Position numbers and translations under genes: made by a program
Shown: in pieces, positions 48,276 to 58,168 of the stretch
Numbering within the stretch: the first letter of the stretch is position 1
Layout of the letters: the number at the start of each line of letters is the position of its first letter
The notes under the pieces: generated by a model
The model's database searches: none
What the model saw: only the letters and a program-made list of their open reading frames with translations
What the model was told of the DNA's origin: nothing
DNA from: Trichlorobacter ammonificans
Lineage (GTDB): Bacteria; Desulfobacterota; Desulfuromonadia; Geobacterales; Pseudopelobacteraceae
Length of the DNA: 64,000 nt
Direction: 5' to 3'
Assembly: GCF_933509905.1 (NCBI RefSeq)
Contig: NZ_OW150024.1
Coordinates: 2,716,001 to 2,780,000 of the forward strand

Positions 48276-51164
48276 TCAGATAACCGCCTTGAGATAGGCC
48301 AGGGTCTTTTCCCGTCTGCTGCGGTTGATCTCTTCGGGGTCGATCTCGACGAACTTCTCGTCCGGCGTGATCTTGAACAGCGGCTGTCCCTTCTGCACGA
48401 TACTGCCGTCGCCGCTCTGGATGATGATCTTGTCGATGGTGCCGGAGAACGGCGCCCGCACGGTATTGAACATCTTCATGACTTCAATGATGTAGAGCGG
48501 TTGCCCCTTCTCGAAATGCATTCCCTCGCTCACGAAGGGGGGCAGTCCGGGGGCTTCCTGGCCATAGTACATGCCGCCGCAGACGGCAACGATCTCGTCG
48601 GCCTTGGTGGCCGGCGGCGGTACCAGCACCTTCTTCATCCGTGCCTGGAGGTCGACCTCGTGCAGACGGTCCGGAATGGTCACCTCCAGGTCCTCTTCCA
48701 CCCGCAGTTCCCAGAATCCGGTGTTTTCGGCAACAACAAACAGCATCCCCAGCAATTCCAGGCCGATTTCAAAGCCGGCATGGGCTGACTGAATTTTGGA
48801 CCATTCGTCGGCGGAGAAACCGGCCTGCGGCTTGTCCTTGGACAGCAGCACTTTCAGCTTGTCGAACTCGTGCAGCCCCAGCTTGAGACGCTCCGACAAC
48901 GTGGTATAGAAACGGAGCCCCGTCTGCAGCAGTTCGTCGTCATGCTCCCAGATCACCTCGGCGGCGGGAAAAGCCGGATTCCACTGCATGTTCAGATAGC
49001 GATAGGTATCGGCCAGGATCACGAAGGGGTTGTCGTGCCAGACCACCTTGCCCTTTTCAATGGAGAAATTCTTCCGGTTGACGGAGAGCCAGCCGGAGAG
49101 CAGGTGCGGATCTTCCAGCAGCCGGTCCATGGGCCGGGTCACCAGCAGCCCCTTGCGATCCAGGATGGCGGAGATCTCCTTGCCCTGCTTCGGATCGTCG
49201 GGGAACTCCTCAGCCACCTTCTTGGCGTAGGCTTTCTTCATCTGCAGGAAGGCGTACACCGTATCCAGTTTCTGGGCCTCTTCCTTGAGCAGGCCGATCA
49301 TGGTCAGATACGGCACCACGAAACGGGTGGTGGGCTTGGCCATGACGTTCTGACCGATGAACCAGTTGGTGAGGCCGTACTGGAATTCAAGGTTGGTGCC
49401 CAGGTCGGTACCGCGCAGACTGGTGCTGCCCAGTACCCGCGACATCTCCCGGTAGGACTCCAGCCGGTCCTGGCCCTTGGTCAGGATCAGGGCGATGTTG
49501 GAGTCGTAGGCGCCGGCCACCCGGTACCGCATGAACAGGCCGGTATCCGGATTGACCATGCTGATCCCCTGGTCGTCACGGATTTCGCCTTCAACCGGCT
49601 TGGACCAGTAGCGGATGATGCCGCCGGCATGGGGGGAGAGGGAGGCGTCGGTGGCGTTGAGACGGGCTTCGACGCTGGCACCGAAGCGGGGAATCCGCTC
49701 CGGCTTGGGTACCCGCTTCTTGTGACGGGCCAGCAGCGCCATGGCTTCCACCAGGGACTCCACGATGAAGTAGTCGTTCTTGTCCTTGGGGTTGGTGAAC
49801 TTGAGGGAGTAGCAGAGTTCCGACACCCGGTGCTCCACCTGGATACGGGTGTTGACCTCCATGAAGTAGTAGCGGTCACGGTCGACGATACATTCAAAGG
49901 TGGAAGCGGAGTCCAGCCCCACGGCGGCGCCGAACTTGGCGGCATCCTCCTCCATCCGCTTGAGCACCTTCAGGTCGCTTTCCAGAGCCGCAACTTCGGA
50001 CTTCTTGCCCGCCTTCTTGGCCTGGGCAATGGCCAGTGCCAGCCCTTCCTGGGTGACGGAAACCTCCAGCAGCTTCTGCTCGTGCATCTGCAGGGAGCAG
50101 TCCCGTCCCCCCATGGTGATGCACCACTCGCCGTTACCCAAAAGCTGAATCTCGTTATGGCGGGTCTGCTCGATGTTGAGCTCCACCAGGACGTTCTTGT
50201 TGTCCCCCACCCCGTTGGCCTTTACTTCGTTCAGCACCTCACGCACCAGGGTCGGGGCCTCGCTGGCAGCTTCCTTGATCTGGGCATCGGTCGCCTTCTT
50301 CAGGGTCAGGAGCGACGCCCCCAGAATCCGCTGTCCCTTGCCGCCGCCGCCACCGATGGCCTTCAGACGGATCCGGCTGCCGGGATACTCTTTGAACATC
50401 TGCTCCACCTCGTACTGCACCTGGGCGGAGAGTTCCTCAATGGTATAGAGATCCAGTCCCTTCTCGTAGGAGGCGTACAGAATTTCGTCCGCCAGATCTT
50501 CAAGAGAGAGTTTTTTGTCGTTCAATACCGCGGTATCCACGGCCAGACCGTGGGACTTGACCAGTCCCAGCAGCTTGTCGCGGCTGTTGTACTTTTTGAC
50601 CAGGGTACGGGCGGTGACGTTGTTGATGCCGGGGGTGACGCTGACCCCTACCTGCAGGGCGGTCCGCTTGGCCTCGTCCTTTTTGCCGGCATCGGCCTGG
50701 GTGCGGGAGTTGGGACCGATGAAGGTCAGGCCGGCATTCTCGATGGCGGCGACGAACTCCTCGTCCTCGGCCATGAAGCCGTAGCCGGCGAAGATGGAGT
50801 CATAGCCGTTATCCTTGGCAATCTGGATGATCTGGCCGATCCGCTCCACCCGCTCTTCCTTGGAGGCACCGGTGTAGTCGGGCACCCGGTGGACGTTTTC
50901 GGGGTTCTTGATCTGACGCAGCTCCGGTGACAGAGCGTTGGGATAGACAATGGAGTCTTTTTCGGACAGCAGGATGCCGACATGGGTCATCCCCATCTCC
51001 CCGAAGACATCGAGGGCTTCCTTGCGGATCGGACCGCGGCAGACGATCAGCGGCTTCAGGTCCTCGCAGGCAAAGGAACGGACCCATTCGGAATCCGACG
51101 CACCAAGGCGGCGGTCCCGGTGAATCAAGGGGTTGTTCAGGTAAAGATCATTGGTCTGGCTCAT
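48276..51164 (-). CDS. acyl-CoA (propionyl-CoA-type) carboxylase biotin carboxylase/carrier subunit
   Basis: 962 residues. Biotin carboxylase domain at the N-terminus with ATP-grasp motif AIGGGGGKGQRI and catalytic loop MEVNTRIQVEHRVSE. The C-terminus holds a biotinyl domain with Lys897 in EVMKMFN, an uncommon variant of AMKM. The central ~350 residues are longer than the ~60-100-residue linker of normal acyl-CoA carboxylase alpha subunits (580-670 residues), so an extra domain is present. The paired carboxyltransferase lies 41 bases upstream. Propionyl-CoA is the likely substrate given the mutase and epimerase genes. Confidence 0.85.
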   Translation of the reverse strand: MSQTNDLYLNNPLIHRDRRLGASDSEWVRSFACEDLKPLIVCRGPIRKEALDVFGEMGMTHVGILLSEKDSIVYPNALSPELRQIKNPENVHRVPDYTGASKEERVERIGQIIQIAKDNGYDSIFAGYGFMAEDEEFVAAIENAGLTFIGPNSRTQADAGKKDEAKRTALQVGVSVTPGINNVTARTLVKKYNSRDKLLGLVKSHGLAVDTAVLNDKKLSLEDLADEILYASYEKGLDLYTIEELSAQVQYEVEQMFKEYPGSRIRLKAIGGGGGKGQRILGASLLTLKKATDAQIKEAASEAPTLVREVLNEVKANGVGDNKNVLVELNIEQTRHNEIQLLGNGEWCITMGGRDCSLQMHEQKLLEVSVTQEGLALAIAQAKKAGKKSEVAALESDLKVLKRMEEDAAKFGAAVGLDSASTFECIVDRDRYYFMEVNTRIQVEHRVSELCYSLKFTNPKDKNDYFIVESLVEAMALLARHKKRVPKPERIPRFGASVEARLNATDASLSPHAGGIIRYWSKPVEGEIRDDQGISMVNPDTGLFMRYRVAGAYDSNIALILTKGQDRLESYREMSRVLGSTSLRGTDLGTNLEFQYGLTNWFIGQNVMAKPTTRFVVPYLTMIGLLKEEAQKLDTVYAFLQMKKAYAKKVAEEFPDDPKQGKEISAILDRKGLLVTRPMDRLLEDPHLLSGWLSVNRKNFSIEKGKVVWHDNPFVILADTYRYLNMQWNPAFPAAEVIWEHDDELLQTGLRFYTTLSERLKLGLHEFDKLKVLLSKDKPQAGFSADEWSKIQSAHAGFEIGLELLGMLFVVAENTGFWELRVEEDLEVTIPDRLHEVDLQARMKKVLVPPPATKADEIVAVCGGMYYGQEAPGLPPFVSEGMHFEKGQPLYIIEVMKMFNTVRAPFSGTIDKIIIQSGDGSIVQKGQPLFKITPDEKFVEIDPEEINRSRREKTLAYLKAVI

Positions 51165-51205
51165 TGGTCGTTATCTCCGAATCGTCAAGTCGTTAACAGT
51201 TCTGG

Positions 51206-52930
51206 TTAGTGGAATTCGCGCTGCGGCCCCATCATCGGGCCCGGCTTGTAGTGCCTGAGCAGGAAGTTCATGTTCTCACCCAGCACCTTACGCAGGTCGG
51301 TCGGCATGACAATCGAGGAGATGGAGCCCAGGGCAAGGCCTTCCTTCGGGTTCATCAACTCTTTTTCGTACCGCTGGTTCAGGGCGGCTTCCTGGCCCCG
51401 CAGCCATTCAGCGGCTTCTTTCTCCGCATCCTTCTTGGCGGCAGCACCGTCCTGACCTGCGGCGACCCGCTCCTCGGTTCCCTTTTTGACCATGTCGGCC
51501 GCGGTAGCGCGCACCTTGCGCAGCTCATCCTTGTAGACGAACTCCTTGCCGGCCGGCCCCATCACCGCCAGACGGGTGGTGGGCAGCGCCAGCACCAGGT
51601 CGGCACCGGTGGGATAGTTGTTGTAGGAGGCGTAGGCGCCACCGAAAGCGTTCCGCAGAATCAGCAGAATACGGGGGGTACGGACATCGACGATGGAGTC
51701 CAGCATGGAGCGGCCGGCCTGCACGATACCGCGGGCTTCCTGCTCCCGGCCCGGCAGGAAGCCGGTGGTGTCTTCCATGAAAATGATCGGAATGTTGTAG
51801 ATGTTGCAGAAGCGGACAAAGCGTGCGATCTTGACCGCCGAGTCGCAGTCGATCTGGCCGGAAGCCACGGCGGAGTTGTTGGCCACGAAGCCGACCACGT
51901 TCCCGCCGAGGCGGCCGAAGGCGGTGACCACTTCCCTGGCCCGCTCCGGCTGCAGCTCGAAGTAATCCCCATGGTCACAGATCTGCTGAATGATGATGGA
52001 GACGTCGAACGGTGTGTTGAAGCCGGTGGGGGAGTTGAACGCCTTCTTCAGCAGGGTGTTGATCTCCCAGGTCTTGCGGTCCAGCGGGTCGCTGGTCTCC
52101 TGGTAGGGAGCCGCGGTGAAGTTGTTGTCCGGGATGTAGGAGAGCAGCCGCACCGCCGTGCGCAGGGCGGCAACTTCGTCATTGACGGTCAGGTCGGCCA
52201 CGCCGGACTTGCCGTGGACCTTGGGTCCCCCCAGCTCTTCGGGGGTCACGTCCTCACCCAGGACCGACTTGACCACGCCGGGGCCGGTGAGCCCGAAGAA
52301 GGTGTCGTTGGGCTGGATCACGAAGCTGCCCTGACGGGGCAGGTAGGAGCCGCCGCCGGCGTTGAAGCCGAACATGCACATGATGGAGGGAACCACGCCG
52401 CTGATTTTGCGCAGCGCGGTGAACGCCTCGGCATAGCCGTCCAGACCGCCGACACCGGCCGGCACAAAGGCCCCGGCGGAGTCGTTCATGCCGATGACCG
52501 GAATCCCTTTTTCACCGGCCAAGTTGAAGAGACGGGCCAGCTTGTTGCCGTTGGTGGCGTCGATGGAGCCGGCCCGCACCGTGAAGTCATGGCCGTAGAC
52601 CGCCACGTCGCGGCCGCCGATGTTGAGGATGGCGGTAACCAGCGAAGCACCGTCCAGATTCTTGCCCCAGTTCTGGTACAGCACGTTGGGGGCCTGGCTG
52701 GAGAGCACCTTCAGACGCTCCCAGACCGTCATCCGCTTTTTGAAGTGCTGTTTTTCGATCTGCTCGATCTTGACCGACTTGATCGGCCGCTGGACCAGCT
52801 CGTACCCTTCCTTCATCGATTCTTCGTAGGGGCCGGTGGTTTTGGAGATCTCGCCGGGAATCGTGAATTCGACCTTCTCGGGCGGATCAAAAGGATTGCT
52901 CAACACTGGTTTGATCGCTTGCTTGGACAT
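51206..52930 (-). CDS. acyl-CoA carboxyltransferase beta subunit (propionyl-CoA-type)
   Basis: 574 residues with two crotonase-like halves: [17 protein letters not shown]..., [13 protein letters not shown] and [14 protein letters not shown] in the first; [21 protein letters not shown] and [37 protein letters not shown] in the second. These are the carboxybiotin- and acyl-CoA-binding motifs of PccB-type subunits. It also has a ~50-residue lysine/alanine-rich insertion near the C-terminus. GAGGAAGG ribosome site. Two 14-base direct repeats lie 24-55 bases upstream. Confidence 0.9.
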   Translation of the reverse strand: MSKQAIKPVLSNPFDPPEKVEFTIPGEISKTTGPYEESMKEGYELVQRPIKSVKIEQIEKQHFKKRMTVWERLKVLSSQAPNVLYQNWGKNLDGASLVTAILNIGGRDVAVYGHDFTVRAGSIDATNGNKLARLFNLAGEKGIPVIGMNDSAGAFVPAGVGGLDGYAEAFTALRKISGVVPSIMCMFGFNAGGGSYLPRQGSFVIQPNDTFFGLTGPGVVKSVLGEDVTPEELGGPKVHGKSGVADLTVNDEVAALRTAVRLLSYIPDNNFTAAPYQETSDPLDRKTWEINTLLKKAFNSPTGFNTPFDVSIIIQQICDHGDYFELQPERAREVVTAFGRLGGNVVGFVANNSAVASGQIDCDSAVKIARFVRFCNIYNIPIIFMEDTTGFLPGREQEARGIVQAGRSMLDSIVDVRTPRILLILRNAFGGAYASYNNYPTGADLVLALPTTRLAVMGPAGKEFVYKDELRKVRATAADMVKKGTEERVAAGQDGAAAKKDAEKEAAEWLRGQEAALNQRYEKELMNPKEGLALGSISSIVMPTDLRKVLGENMNFLLRHYKPGPMMGPQREFH

Positions 52931-52953
52931 ACGCCGCCTTCCTCTTCATTGAT

Positions 52954-52985
52954 TATGGTCACTACACTTTGTATGGTCACTACAC
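52954..52985. repeat. tandem direct repeat TATGGTCACTACAC
   Basis: Exact 14-base repeats at 52954-52967 and 52972-52985, 18-base period, in the gap between the regulator and carboxyltransferase genes. Position and period suggest a two-site regulatory element in the leader. The reverse complement reads GTGTAGTGACCATA. Confidence 0.5.
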
Positions 52986-53042
52986 GGAGCACAGCATTGA
53001 ATAGGTGCGAATGTTTGATGAACGTCTTGGCAGGATGCCACC

Positions 53043-53609
53043 TCAGCGTGCAACCACGGCCAACACCTGTACGTCGGACGCGTCGCGGGAGAGTAACCGG
53101 TGCCGCAGGTTGGAATCGAAATAGACGCAGTCTCCCTCGTCCAGCTCGAACCGTTCGTCCTCAAGCAGCAGCTCGGCTTTTCCCTTCATGATGAACAGAA
53201 ATTCTTCACCATCATGACTGTACGTATTCTCCTCCGATGCCTTCTCCGTAACCGACAGCAGAAACGGCTCCATCTTTTTGTTCTGCTTGCGCCAGGAAAG
53301 GGATTCATAGGAGTACCCCTGGCTGGTGCCGGCCCGGGAAATAACCCGCGGCATCAGCTTGCGCTCGTCGGCACGGACGATTTCGTACCGGCACTCTTCT
53401 TCCTCTTCAGCAAAGAAGTGACTGATCTTCACATCGAAAAACCGTGCGATCTTGGAAAGGGTCGCAATGGGGGGAGAGACGTTGTTGTTTTCAATCTGCG
53501 AAATCAGGGCCGGTGAAAAGCCGGTTTCCCGTGCCACCGCCTGCAGCGTCAGCTTCTTGGCCAGACGCAGTTTTTTTATTTTCGCCCCGATGTTGAACTC
53601 ACTGCTCAT
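53043..53609 (-). CDS. XRE-family transcriptional regulator with C-terminal cupin
   Basis: 188 residues. Helix-turn-helix at ~8-62 ([37 protein letters not shown]), a SinR/XRE fold, then a cupin sensor domain at ~110-188 (EEFLFIMKGKAELLLEDERFELDEGDCVYFDSNLRHRL). Members often sense small metabolites in amino-acid or organic-acid pathways. It is first in the methylmalonyl block and is probably its local regulator. A TTGTATACAA palindrome lies about 44-53 bases upstream. Confidence 0.88.
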   Translation of the reverse strand: MSSEFNIGAKIKKLRLAKKLTLQAVARETGFSPALISQIENNNVSPPIATLSKIARFFDVKISHFFAEEEEECRYEIVRADERKLMPRVISRAGTSQGYSYESLSWRKQNKKMEPFLLSVTEKASEENTYSHDGEEFLFIMKGKAELLLEDERFELDEGDCVYFDSNLRHRLLSRDASDVQVLAVVAR

Positions 53610-53652
53610 AAGGCTTAATCCACCGAAATATAAACCTGTTTTGGTCCGGCGG

Positions 53653-53680
53653 TTGTATACAAAACCAATTATATTGTCAA
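53653..53680 (-). promoter_or_regulatory. promoter/operator region of the XRE regulator
   Basis: A perfect palindrome TTGTATACAA (53653-53662) and, on the minus strand, TTGACA at 53675-53680. The TATACA inside the palindrome would give a -10 with only a 15-base spacer, so the promoter call is tentative, but the palindrome sits where a repressor would block it. Autoregulation is plausible. Confidence 0.4.
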
Positions 53681-53710
53681 TAAAATAGTTTTATTCCCAA
53701 CAAAGAGCAC

Positions 53711-53779
53711 ACAAACAGTAAAACTGTTGTATTTTTATTAAAATTAAAATCCCAGACACAACAAACAGAAAACTTGTTT
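53711..53779. promoter_or_regulatory. two related imperfect palindromes, 50 bases apart
   Basis: ACAAACAGTAAAACTGTTGT at 53711-53730 and ACAAACAGAAAACTTGTTT at 53761-53779 share the ACAAACAG...AACT..GTT layout. The first contains a perfect AACAGT-AAA-ACTGTT palindrome. They start exactly 50 bases apart (about 5 helical turns). The rest of 53610-53993 is AT-rich and holds only promoter elements; I see no gene in it. Confidence 0.35.
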
Positions 53780-53842
53780 CGTTCCATAGGGGTGCGCTCA
53801 TGGGCAGCACCACTCCCCGGCGCCGGTAAATCTGCCCCCCTG

Positions 53843-53871
53843 TTGACAGCCGCCGGCGGCGGGATTACAGT
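53843..53871 (+). promoter_or_regulatory. sigma70-type promoter of the MATE transporter gene
   Basis: TTGACA (53843-53848), 17-base spacer, TACAGT (53866-53871), about 120 bases before the chosen start codon. Confidence 0.55.
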
Positions 53872-53993
53872 AGCTGCACCCCGACTGCAGGACGCAGACG
53901 GATAGACGCTCTCTCGCCCCGACCGAACCGCCCGCCATGCCGGGACTTCAACTCCACACCTGTCACCCGCATTCGCTCCAGAGACCACCTACT

Positions 53994-55334
53994 ATGTTCA
54001 CCCATATCTCCCCCCTGCTGAAACTGGCCGGCCCCATGATTCTTTCCTCCTCTGCAATTACCATCATGCAGATCATCGATGCCCTGGTGCTGTCGTACCA
54101 TTCCAGCACGGCAGTGGCGGCAATGGGACCGGCGAGCATGGCGGTGATCCTGTTTCAGGGGTTTGTCTTCGGCACCGCAGGGTATGCCGGCACCTTCGTG
54201 GCTCACAACCATGGGCGCGGAGACAGGGCCGGGGTGCGCAAAGCAGTCTGGCTCGGCATCCATACCGCCGTAATCTCAGGCATCGCAGCCCTGGCGCTGA
54301 CCTGGCCGGTTGCACACCTGTTCCTGCTGGCAGGCCATGAGGCACAGGTTGCACAGGACGAAAAAATCTATTTCCAGATATGCATGGCCGGTTCACTCTT
54401 GCCGGCATTGTGCGCAGCCCTGGGGGGCTGGCTTTCCGGTACCGGACGTGCCGTCATCGTTACCGGGGTTACCTTTATCTCACTTATCATCAATGCCCTG
54501 CTGGCGTGGGGACTCGTCCTGGGCGAATGGGGCCTGCCGCGCCTGGGGATCGCCGGGGCGGCTCTTGCCACCGTCAGCGCTCAACTGGTGGCCACGCTGC
54601 TCTACCTACTGTTGTTTGCCAGAACCGGCGGCTTTACGGACCGGGCAGCCCGCTGCTTCGACTGGCCACAACTCCGTCACTTCCTCTCTCTGGCCGTCCC
54701 GTTGGGACTGCGGATCAGCGGGGAACTGACCGCCTGGACCCTCTTCCTGGTGGCAGTGGGGCGGCTGGGGACCGTTGAACTGGCCGCTTCCAGCATCGCC
54801 TTCCGGATCAACGGCACTGCCTTTTTTCCTGCCCTGGGGCTCGGTCAGGCAGCTGGCATCCTGGTGGGACACGCCCGCGGTTCCGGCCGGGACAACGATG
54901 TGCCGGCCATCGCCTGGCAGTCGTTGGCCCTCTGCGAACTCTGGATGCTGGCCATGGCACTTCTGTTTGCCTGCGTCCCTGCCCCCCTCGTCGCAGCATT
55001 TGCCGGCACCGGTCCGGAATCTGCGCAGATTGTGGAAGTAGGTGTCCTGACCATGCGTTTCGTCGCGCTGTACTGCCTGTTCGATGCCGCCAACGTGGTG
55101 ATCGGCTGCGTTCTGGCCGCGGCGGGAGAAACCCGCTGGGTTGCCCGGGCCTTCTTCATTGCCTCCTGCCTGTTTCTGACGCTGCTTTGGCTGCTCGACC
55201 GGCTGATGCCGAGTCTGGTGGCGGAGTGGACCCTGGCCACGCTGTTCGTCTTCGCAACGGCAACGGTTTGGTCGATCCGTTTCAGGAGCGGTGCCTGGCG
55301 CAGGGTCACCGTACTGCAGGGGCCATCATCCTGA
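53994..55334 (+). CDS. MATE-family multidrug efflux transporter
   Basis: 446 residues from the ATG at 53994; an in-frame ATG at 53937 would add a 19-residue non-membrane stretch. About twelve membrane helices in two homologous halves (PMILSSSAITIMQIIDALVLSYHSS; GLRISGELTAWTLFLVAVGRLG). MATE carriers use H+ or Na+ gradients to extrude cationic compounds. The substrate and coupling ion are not assignable. It is isolated, with its own promoter, and is followed by a hairpin. Confidence 0.85.
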   Translation: MFTHISPLLKLAGPMILSSSAITIMQIIDALVLSYHSSTAVAAMGPASMAVILFQGFVFGTAGYAGTFVAHNHGRGDRAGVRKAVWLGIHTAVISGIAALALTWPVAHLFLLAGHEAQVAQDEKIYFQICMAGSLLPALCAALGGWLSGTGRAVIVTGVTFISLIINALLAWGLVLGEWGLPRLGIAGAALATVSAQLVATLLYLLLFARTGGFTDRAARCFDWPQLRHFLSLAVPLGLRISGELTAWTLFLVAVGRLGTVELAASSIAFRINGTAFFPALGLGQAAGILVGHARGSGRDNDVPAIAWQSLALCELWMLAMALLFACVPAPLVAAFAGTGPESAQIVEVGVLTMRFVALYCLFDAANVVIGCVLAAAGETRWVARAFFIASCLFLTLLWLLDRLMPSLVAEWTLATLFVFATATVWSIRFRSGAWRRVTVLQGPSS

Positions 55335-55368
55335 ACACCCCAGCCGGAGGACGTACACGCCATACACA

Positions 55369-55401
55369 AGCGGCAGCCTGTCACCGCAGACTGCTGCCGC
55401 T
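55369..55401. terminator. bidirectional hairpin between MATE and GlcF-like genes
   Basis: Arms AGCGGCAGC (55369-55377) and GCTGCCGCT (55393-55401), 9 bp perfect, 15-base loop, in the 69-base gap between convergent genes. Moderate terminator candidate. Confidence 0.5.
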
Positions 55402-55403
55402 GC

Positions 55404-56693
55404 TCATTCTTCCTTTGCCAGCAACCGTCGAGCCAGAAGCTCCACCGTGTGTACCACCTCCACCGCGGAACCGTGCTGTTTGAGGCCGTCGTCCAGCTGC
55501 ATCATGCAACCGGGACAGCCGGTGGCCACGGCATCGGCCCCGGTGGCGACGATGGCCGCGCTCTTGGCCTCGTTGATCGTCATGGACGAGCCGTAATGGT
55601 AGACGTTGAAGGTACCGCCCAGACCGCAGCAGCGGTCCGCCCCCTCCATCTCCACCAGCTCCAGCCCCGGCGTTGCTTTGATCAAATCCCGGGGTTGGGC
55701 GGTCAGCTTGCGGGTCCGCAGGTGGCAGGGATCGTGGTAGGTCACCCTGCCGCTGCTGCCGGCACCGGTCTCAGCCGGATCGAGCCCCAACTGCTTCAGC
55801 AACTGGGCCGCATCCACGGTCTTTTTCGCCAGCCGGTCCAGCCGCTCCTTAAGCTCCGGATGGCGCTTGCCCACCACCAGGGGATAGAGCCGGTGCAGGG
55901 CACCGCCGCAGGTGGCGCAGGCGCTCATCACGTAATCGGCCTCGAACCGCTCCAGGGCCGCCAGGTTCTTCTCCGCCAGTTCCCGAACCGTGCCGATGTC
56001 GCCGCCGGACATGCCCGGCAAGCCGCAGCATTGCTGCTCCTTCGGGATGATGACGGTACAGCCCAGGTGGCGAAACAGGGCCACCGTCGCCGCCCCCACC
56101 CGGGGGTAGACGAAGTTGGTCATGCAGCCGACGAAAAAAACGATACGCGGTTTGCCCGGTTCCCCCTCGATCACTTCCGGGTAGCGCTCCATGAAGGGCG
56201 TCTTGGCAATGGCCGGGATATAGCGCTGGTTCCCCACGAACGGGAGCGGAAAGCGGAGCCTGAGCCCCGAGGTCTCCGGCACCTTCTTGAAGAAAAGCGG
56301 CCCCAGCAGTGCAGCGGCCTTGGCCCCCAGCTTCATCCGGGTGCGGCTCTGGATCACCTGCCCCACAGCCGTGTGAAAGGTGGTGAGCCCCCGCTTCTTG
56401 GCCAGGGCCTCCCGCGCCGCAATCACGATCTCGTCGGTGGGAACCTCGTTGGGGCACTTCTCCACGCAACTGCCGCAGAGCAGACATTTGGACATGGCCT
56501 GGTAGGTCTGCTCGTCCAGGTCGATATCGTCCTTCAGCAGGTGCTGGGCCAGGGCGATCTTGCCCCGCGCCACGGCCGGCTCCCGCTGAAAGGCGGTAAA
56601 GGCGGGACAGTTGGCCCGGCAGGCACCGCACTTCACGCATTTCTTCAACTGTTCTTCGACCCTCTTGAGGGGGTCGTCGGTATGGTCCGACAT
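55404..56693 (-). CDS. GlcF-like iron-sulfur subunit (CCG-domain protein)
   Basis: 429 residues. Two 4Fe-4S clusters at the N-terminus (CVKCGACRANCP, CLLCGSCVEKCP) and two CCG-type domains (VGCMTNFVY...CCGLPGMSGGD; CHLRTRKLT...CCGLGGTF). This architecture belongs to the Fe-S subunit of glycolate or lactate oxidase complexes. The FAD subunit (GlcD-like) usually adjoins; here trmFO precedes it and MATE follows, so the partner must be elsewhere. Reaction unknown. Confidence 0.8.
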   Translation of the reverse strand: MSDHTDDPLKRVEEQLKKCVKCGACRANCPAFTAFQREPAVARGKIALAQHLLKDDIDLDEQTYQAMSKCLLCGSCVEKCPNEVPTDEIVIAAREALAKKRGLTTFHTAVGQVIQSRTRMKLGAKAAALLGPLFFKKVPETSGLRLRFPLPFVGNQRYIPAIAKTPFMERYPEVIEGEPGKPRIVFFVGCMTNFVYPRVGAATVALFRHLGCTVIIPKEQQCCGLPGMSGGDIGTVRELAEKNLAALERFEADYVMSACATCGGALHRLYPLVVGKRHPELKERLDRLAKKTVDAAQLLKQLGLDPAETGAGSSGRVTYHDPCHLRTRKLTAQPRDLIKATPGLELVEMEGADRCCGLGGTFNVYHYGSSMTINEAKSAAIVATGADAVATGCPGCMMQLDDGLKQHGSAVEVVHTVELLARRLLAKEE

Positions 56694-56724
56694 TGGCTTT
56701 TCCTCTTTGTCCGACGTTTTTCTT

Positions 56725-58035
56725 TCAGCTTAGCGCTTCAGCGCGCCACTTGTCCAGTGCGGCCAGCGCCCGCTCCGCCAGCAGCGGCTTGCGGTCCTTT
56801 TTCTTGATGCGTCCCTCCAGTGGAGGAAACAGGCCGTAGTTGACGTTCATCGGCTGGAAATGGCGGGAATCCGAAGCGGTAAGGTGATGGATCAGCGCCC
56901 CCAGGGCGGTTTCGCGGGGGGGAAGCGGCGGTTCGCTCCCCCTCGCCAGGGCAGCGGCGGTCAGGCCGGCCAGAAAACCGCTGGCCGCCGACTCCACATA
57001 CCCTTCGACGCCGGTGATCTGACCGGAAAAAATCAGACGGGGCTCTGTCCGCAGTTGCTGGGTCGGCAGCAGGAGTTGCGGGGCATTGATGAAGGTGTTG
57101 CGATGCATCACCCCCAGCCGGGCGAAGTCGGCTCGTTCCAGGCCGGGAATCATCCGCAGCACCCGGCGCTGTTCCGGCCAGGTCATCTTGGTCTGGAACC
57201 CCACCAGATTGTACAGCGTCTTTTCACGGTTCTCGCTCCGCAACTGCACCACGGCCCACGGTTCTTCACCGGTGGCGGGGTCCGGCAATCCCACCGGCTT
57301 CATCGGGCCGAAGCGCAGGGTATCGTCCCCCCGGGCCGCCATCTCCTCGATCGGCATGCACCCTTCAAAGTGGACCACCTTTTCGAATTCGCGGGGTGCC
57401 ACCTTCTCGGCGCTGCGGAGTGCCGCCAGAAACGCCTCGTACTCCGGCTGATTCAAGGGGCAGTTAAGATAATCGTCACCATCCCCCTTGCCGTAGCGGG
57501 AAGCGGCGTAGATTTTTGAGTGATCCAGGGATTCGGCGGTGACGATCGGGGCAACGGCATCGTAAAAATAGAGCCGGTCGCCGGTAAGACGGGCAAGGCG
57601 GGCTGCCAGGTCGTCACTGGTCAGGGGGCCGGAAGCAACGATCACCAGGCCGTCAGCCGGAAGCTCCACGATCTCTTCCCGGACCAGCTCAATCAGCGGG
57701 TGGCTGGCGATTTTTTCAGTGATATAGGCGGAGAATTGCCCCCGATCAACAGCCAGGGCGCCGCCGGCGGGAACACGGGTGGCATCGGCCGCCTGCATGA
57801 CGAGCGATGCGCAACGCCGCAGTTCCTCCTTGAGCAGCCCCACGGCATTGGCAAGGTCGGCCCCCCGCAGGGAGTTGGAACAGACAAGCTCAGCAAGACC
57901 GGGGGAGCTGTGGGCCGCGGAGAACCGGTGCGGTTTCATCTCGTACAGCCGGACCTGAACACCCTGTCCGGCCAGCTGCCAGGCCGCCTCGCACCCGGCC
58001 AGACCGGCGCCGATAATGGTTATGTGATCACTCAT
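56725..58035 (-). CDS. trmFO: folate/FAD-dependent tRNA m5U54 methyltransferase TrmFO
   Basis: Makes ribothymidine 54 in tRNA using methylenetetrahydrofolate. 436 residues from the ATG at 58035 (GGAGAA upstream). FAD-binding GxGxxG is in [15 protein letters not shown]; family motifs [21 protein letters not shown] and [13 protein letters not shown] are present. Follows topA after its terminator. GlcF-like gene is 31 bases downstream. Confidence 0.95.
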   Translation of the reverse strand: MSDHITIIGAGLAGCEAAWQLAGQGVQVRLYEMKPHRFSAAHSSPGLAELVCSNSLRGADLANAVGLLKEELRRCASLVMQAADATRVPAGGALAVDRGQFSAYITEKIASHPLIELVREEIVELPADGLVIVASGPLTSDDLAARLARLTGDRLYFYDAVAPIVTAESLDHSKIYAASRYGKGDGDDYLNCPLNQPEYEAFLAALRSAEKVAPREFEKVVHFEGCMPIEEMAARGDDTLRFGPMKPVGLPDPATGEEPWAVVQLRSENREKTLYNLVGFQTKMTWPEQRRVLRMIPGLERADFARLGVMHRNTFINAPQLLLPTQQLRTEPRLIFSGQITGVEGYVESAASGFLAGLTAAALARGSEPPLPPRETALGALIHHLTASDSRHFQPMNVNYGLFPPLEGRIKKKDRKPLLAERALAALDKWRAEALS

Positions 58036-58082
58036 ACACAGATTCTCCGGCATAGCTGCAGGCTCCAGATGCCAGGCGCACG

Positions 58083-58127
58083 AAAAAATCCGGCACGACG
58101 GCGTACGAGCAGTACGCCGGGTGCCGG
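58083..58127 (-). terminator. rho-independent terminator of topA
   Basis: Outer arms 58090-58096 with 58121-58127 and inner arms 58100-58106 with 58112-58118. On the minus strand the hairpin is followed directly by ATTTTTTCG. Separates topA from trmFO. Confidence 0.85.
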
Positions 58128-58168
58128 ACGACAAATGCAACGAAGCAGACGGACCTGCGGCGAAACCG

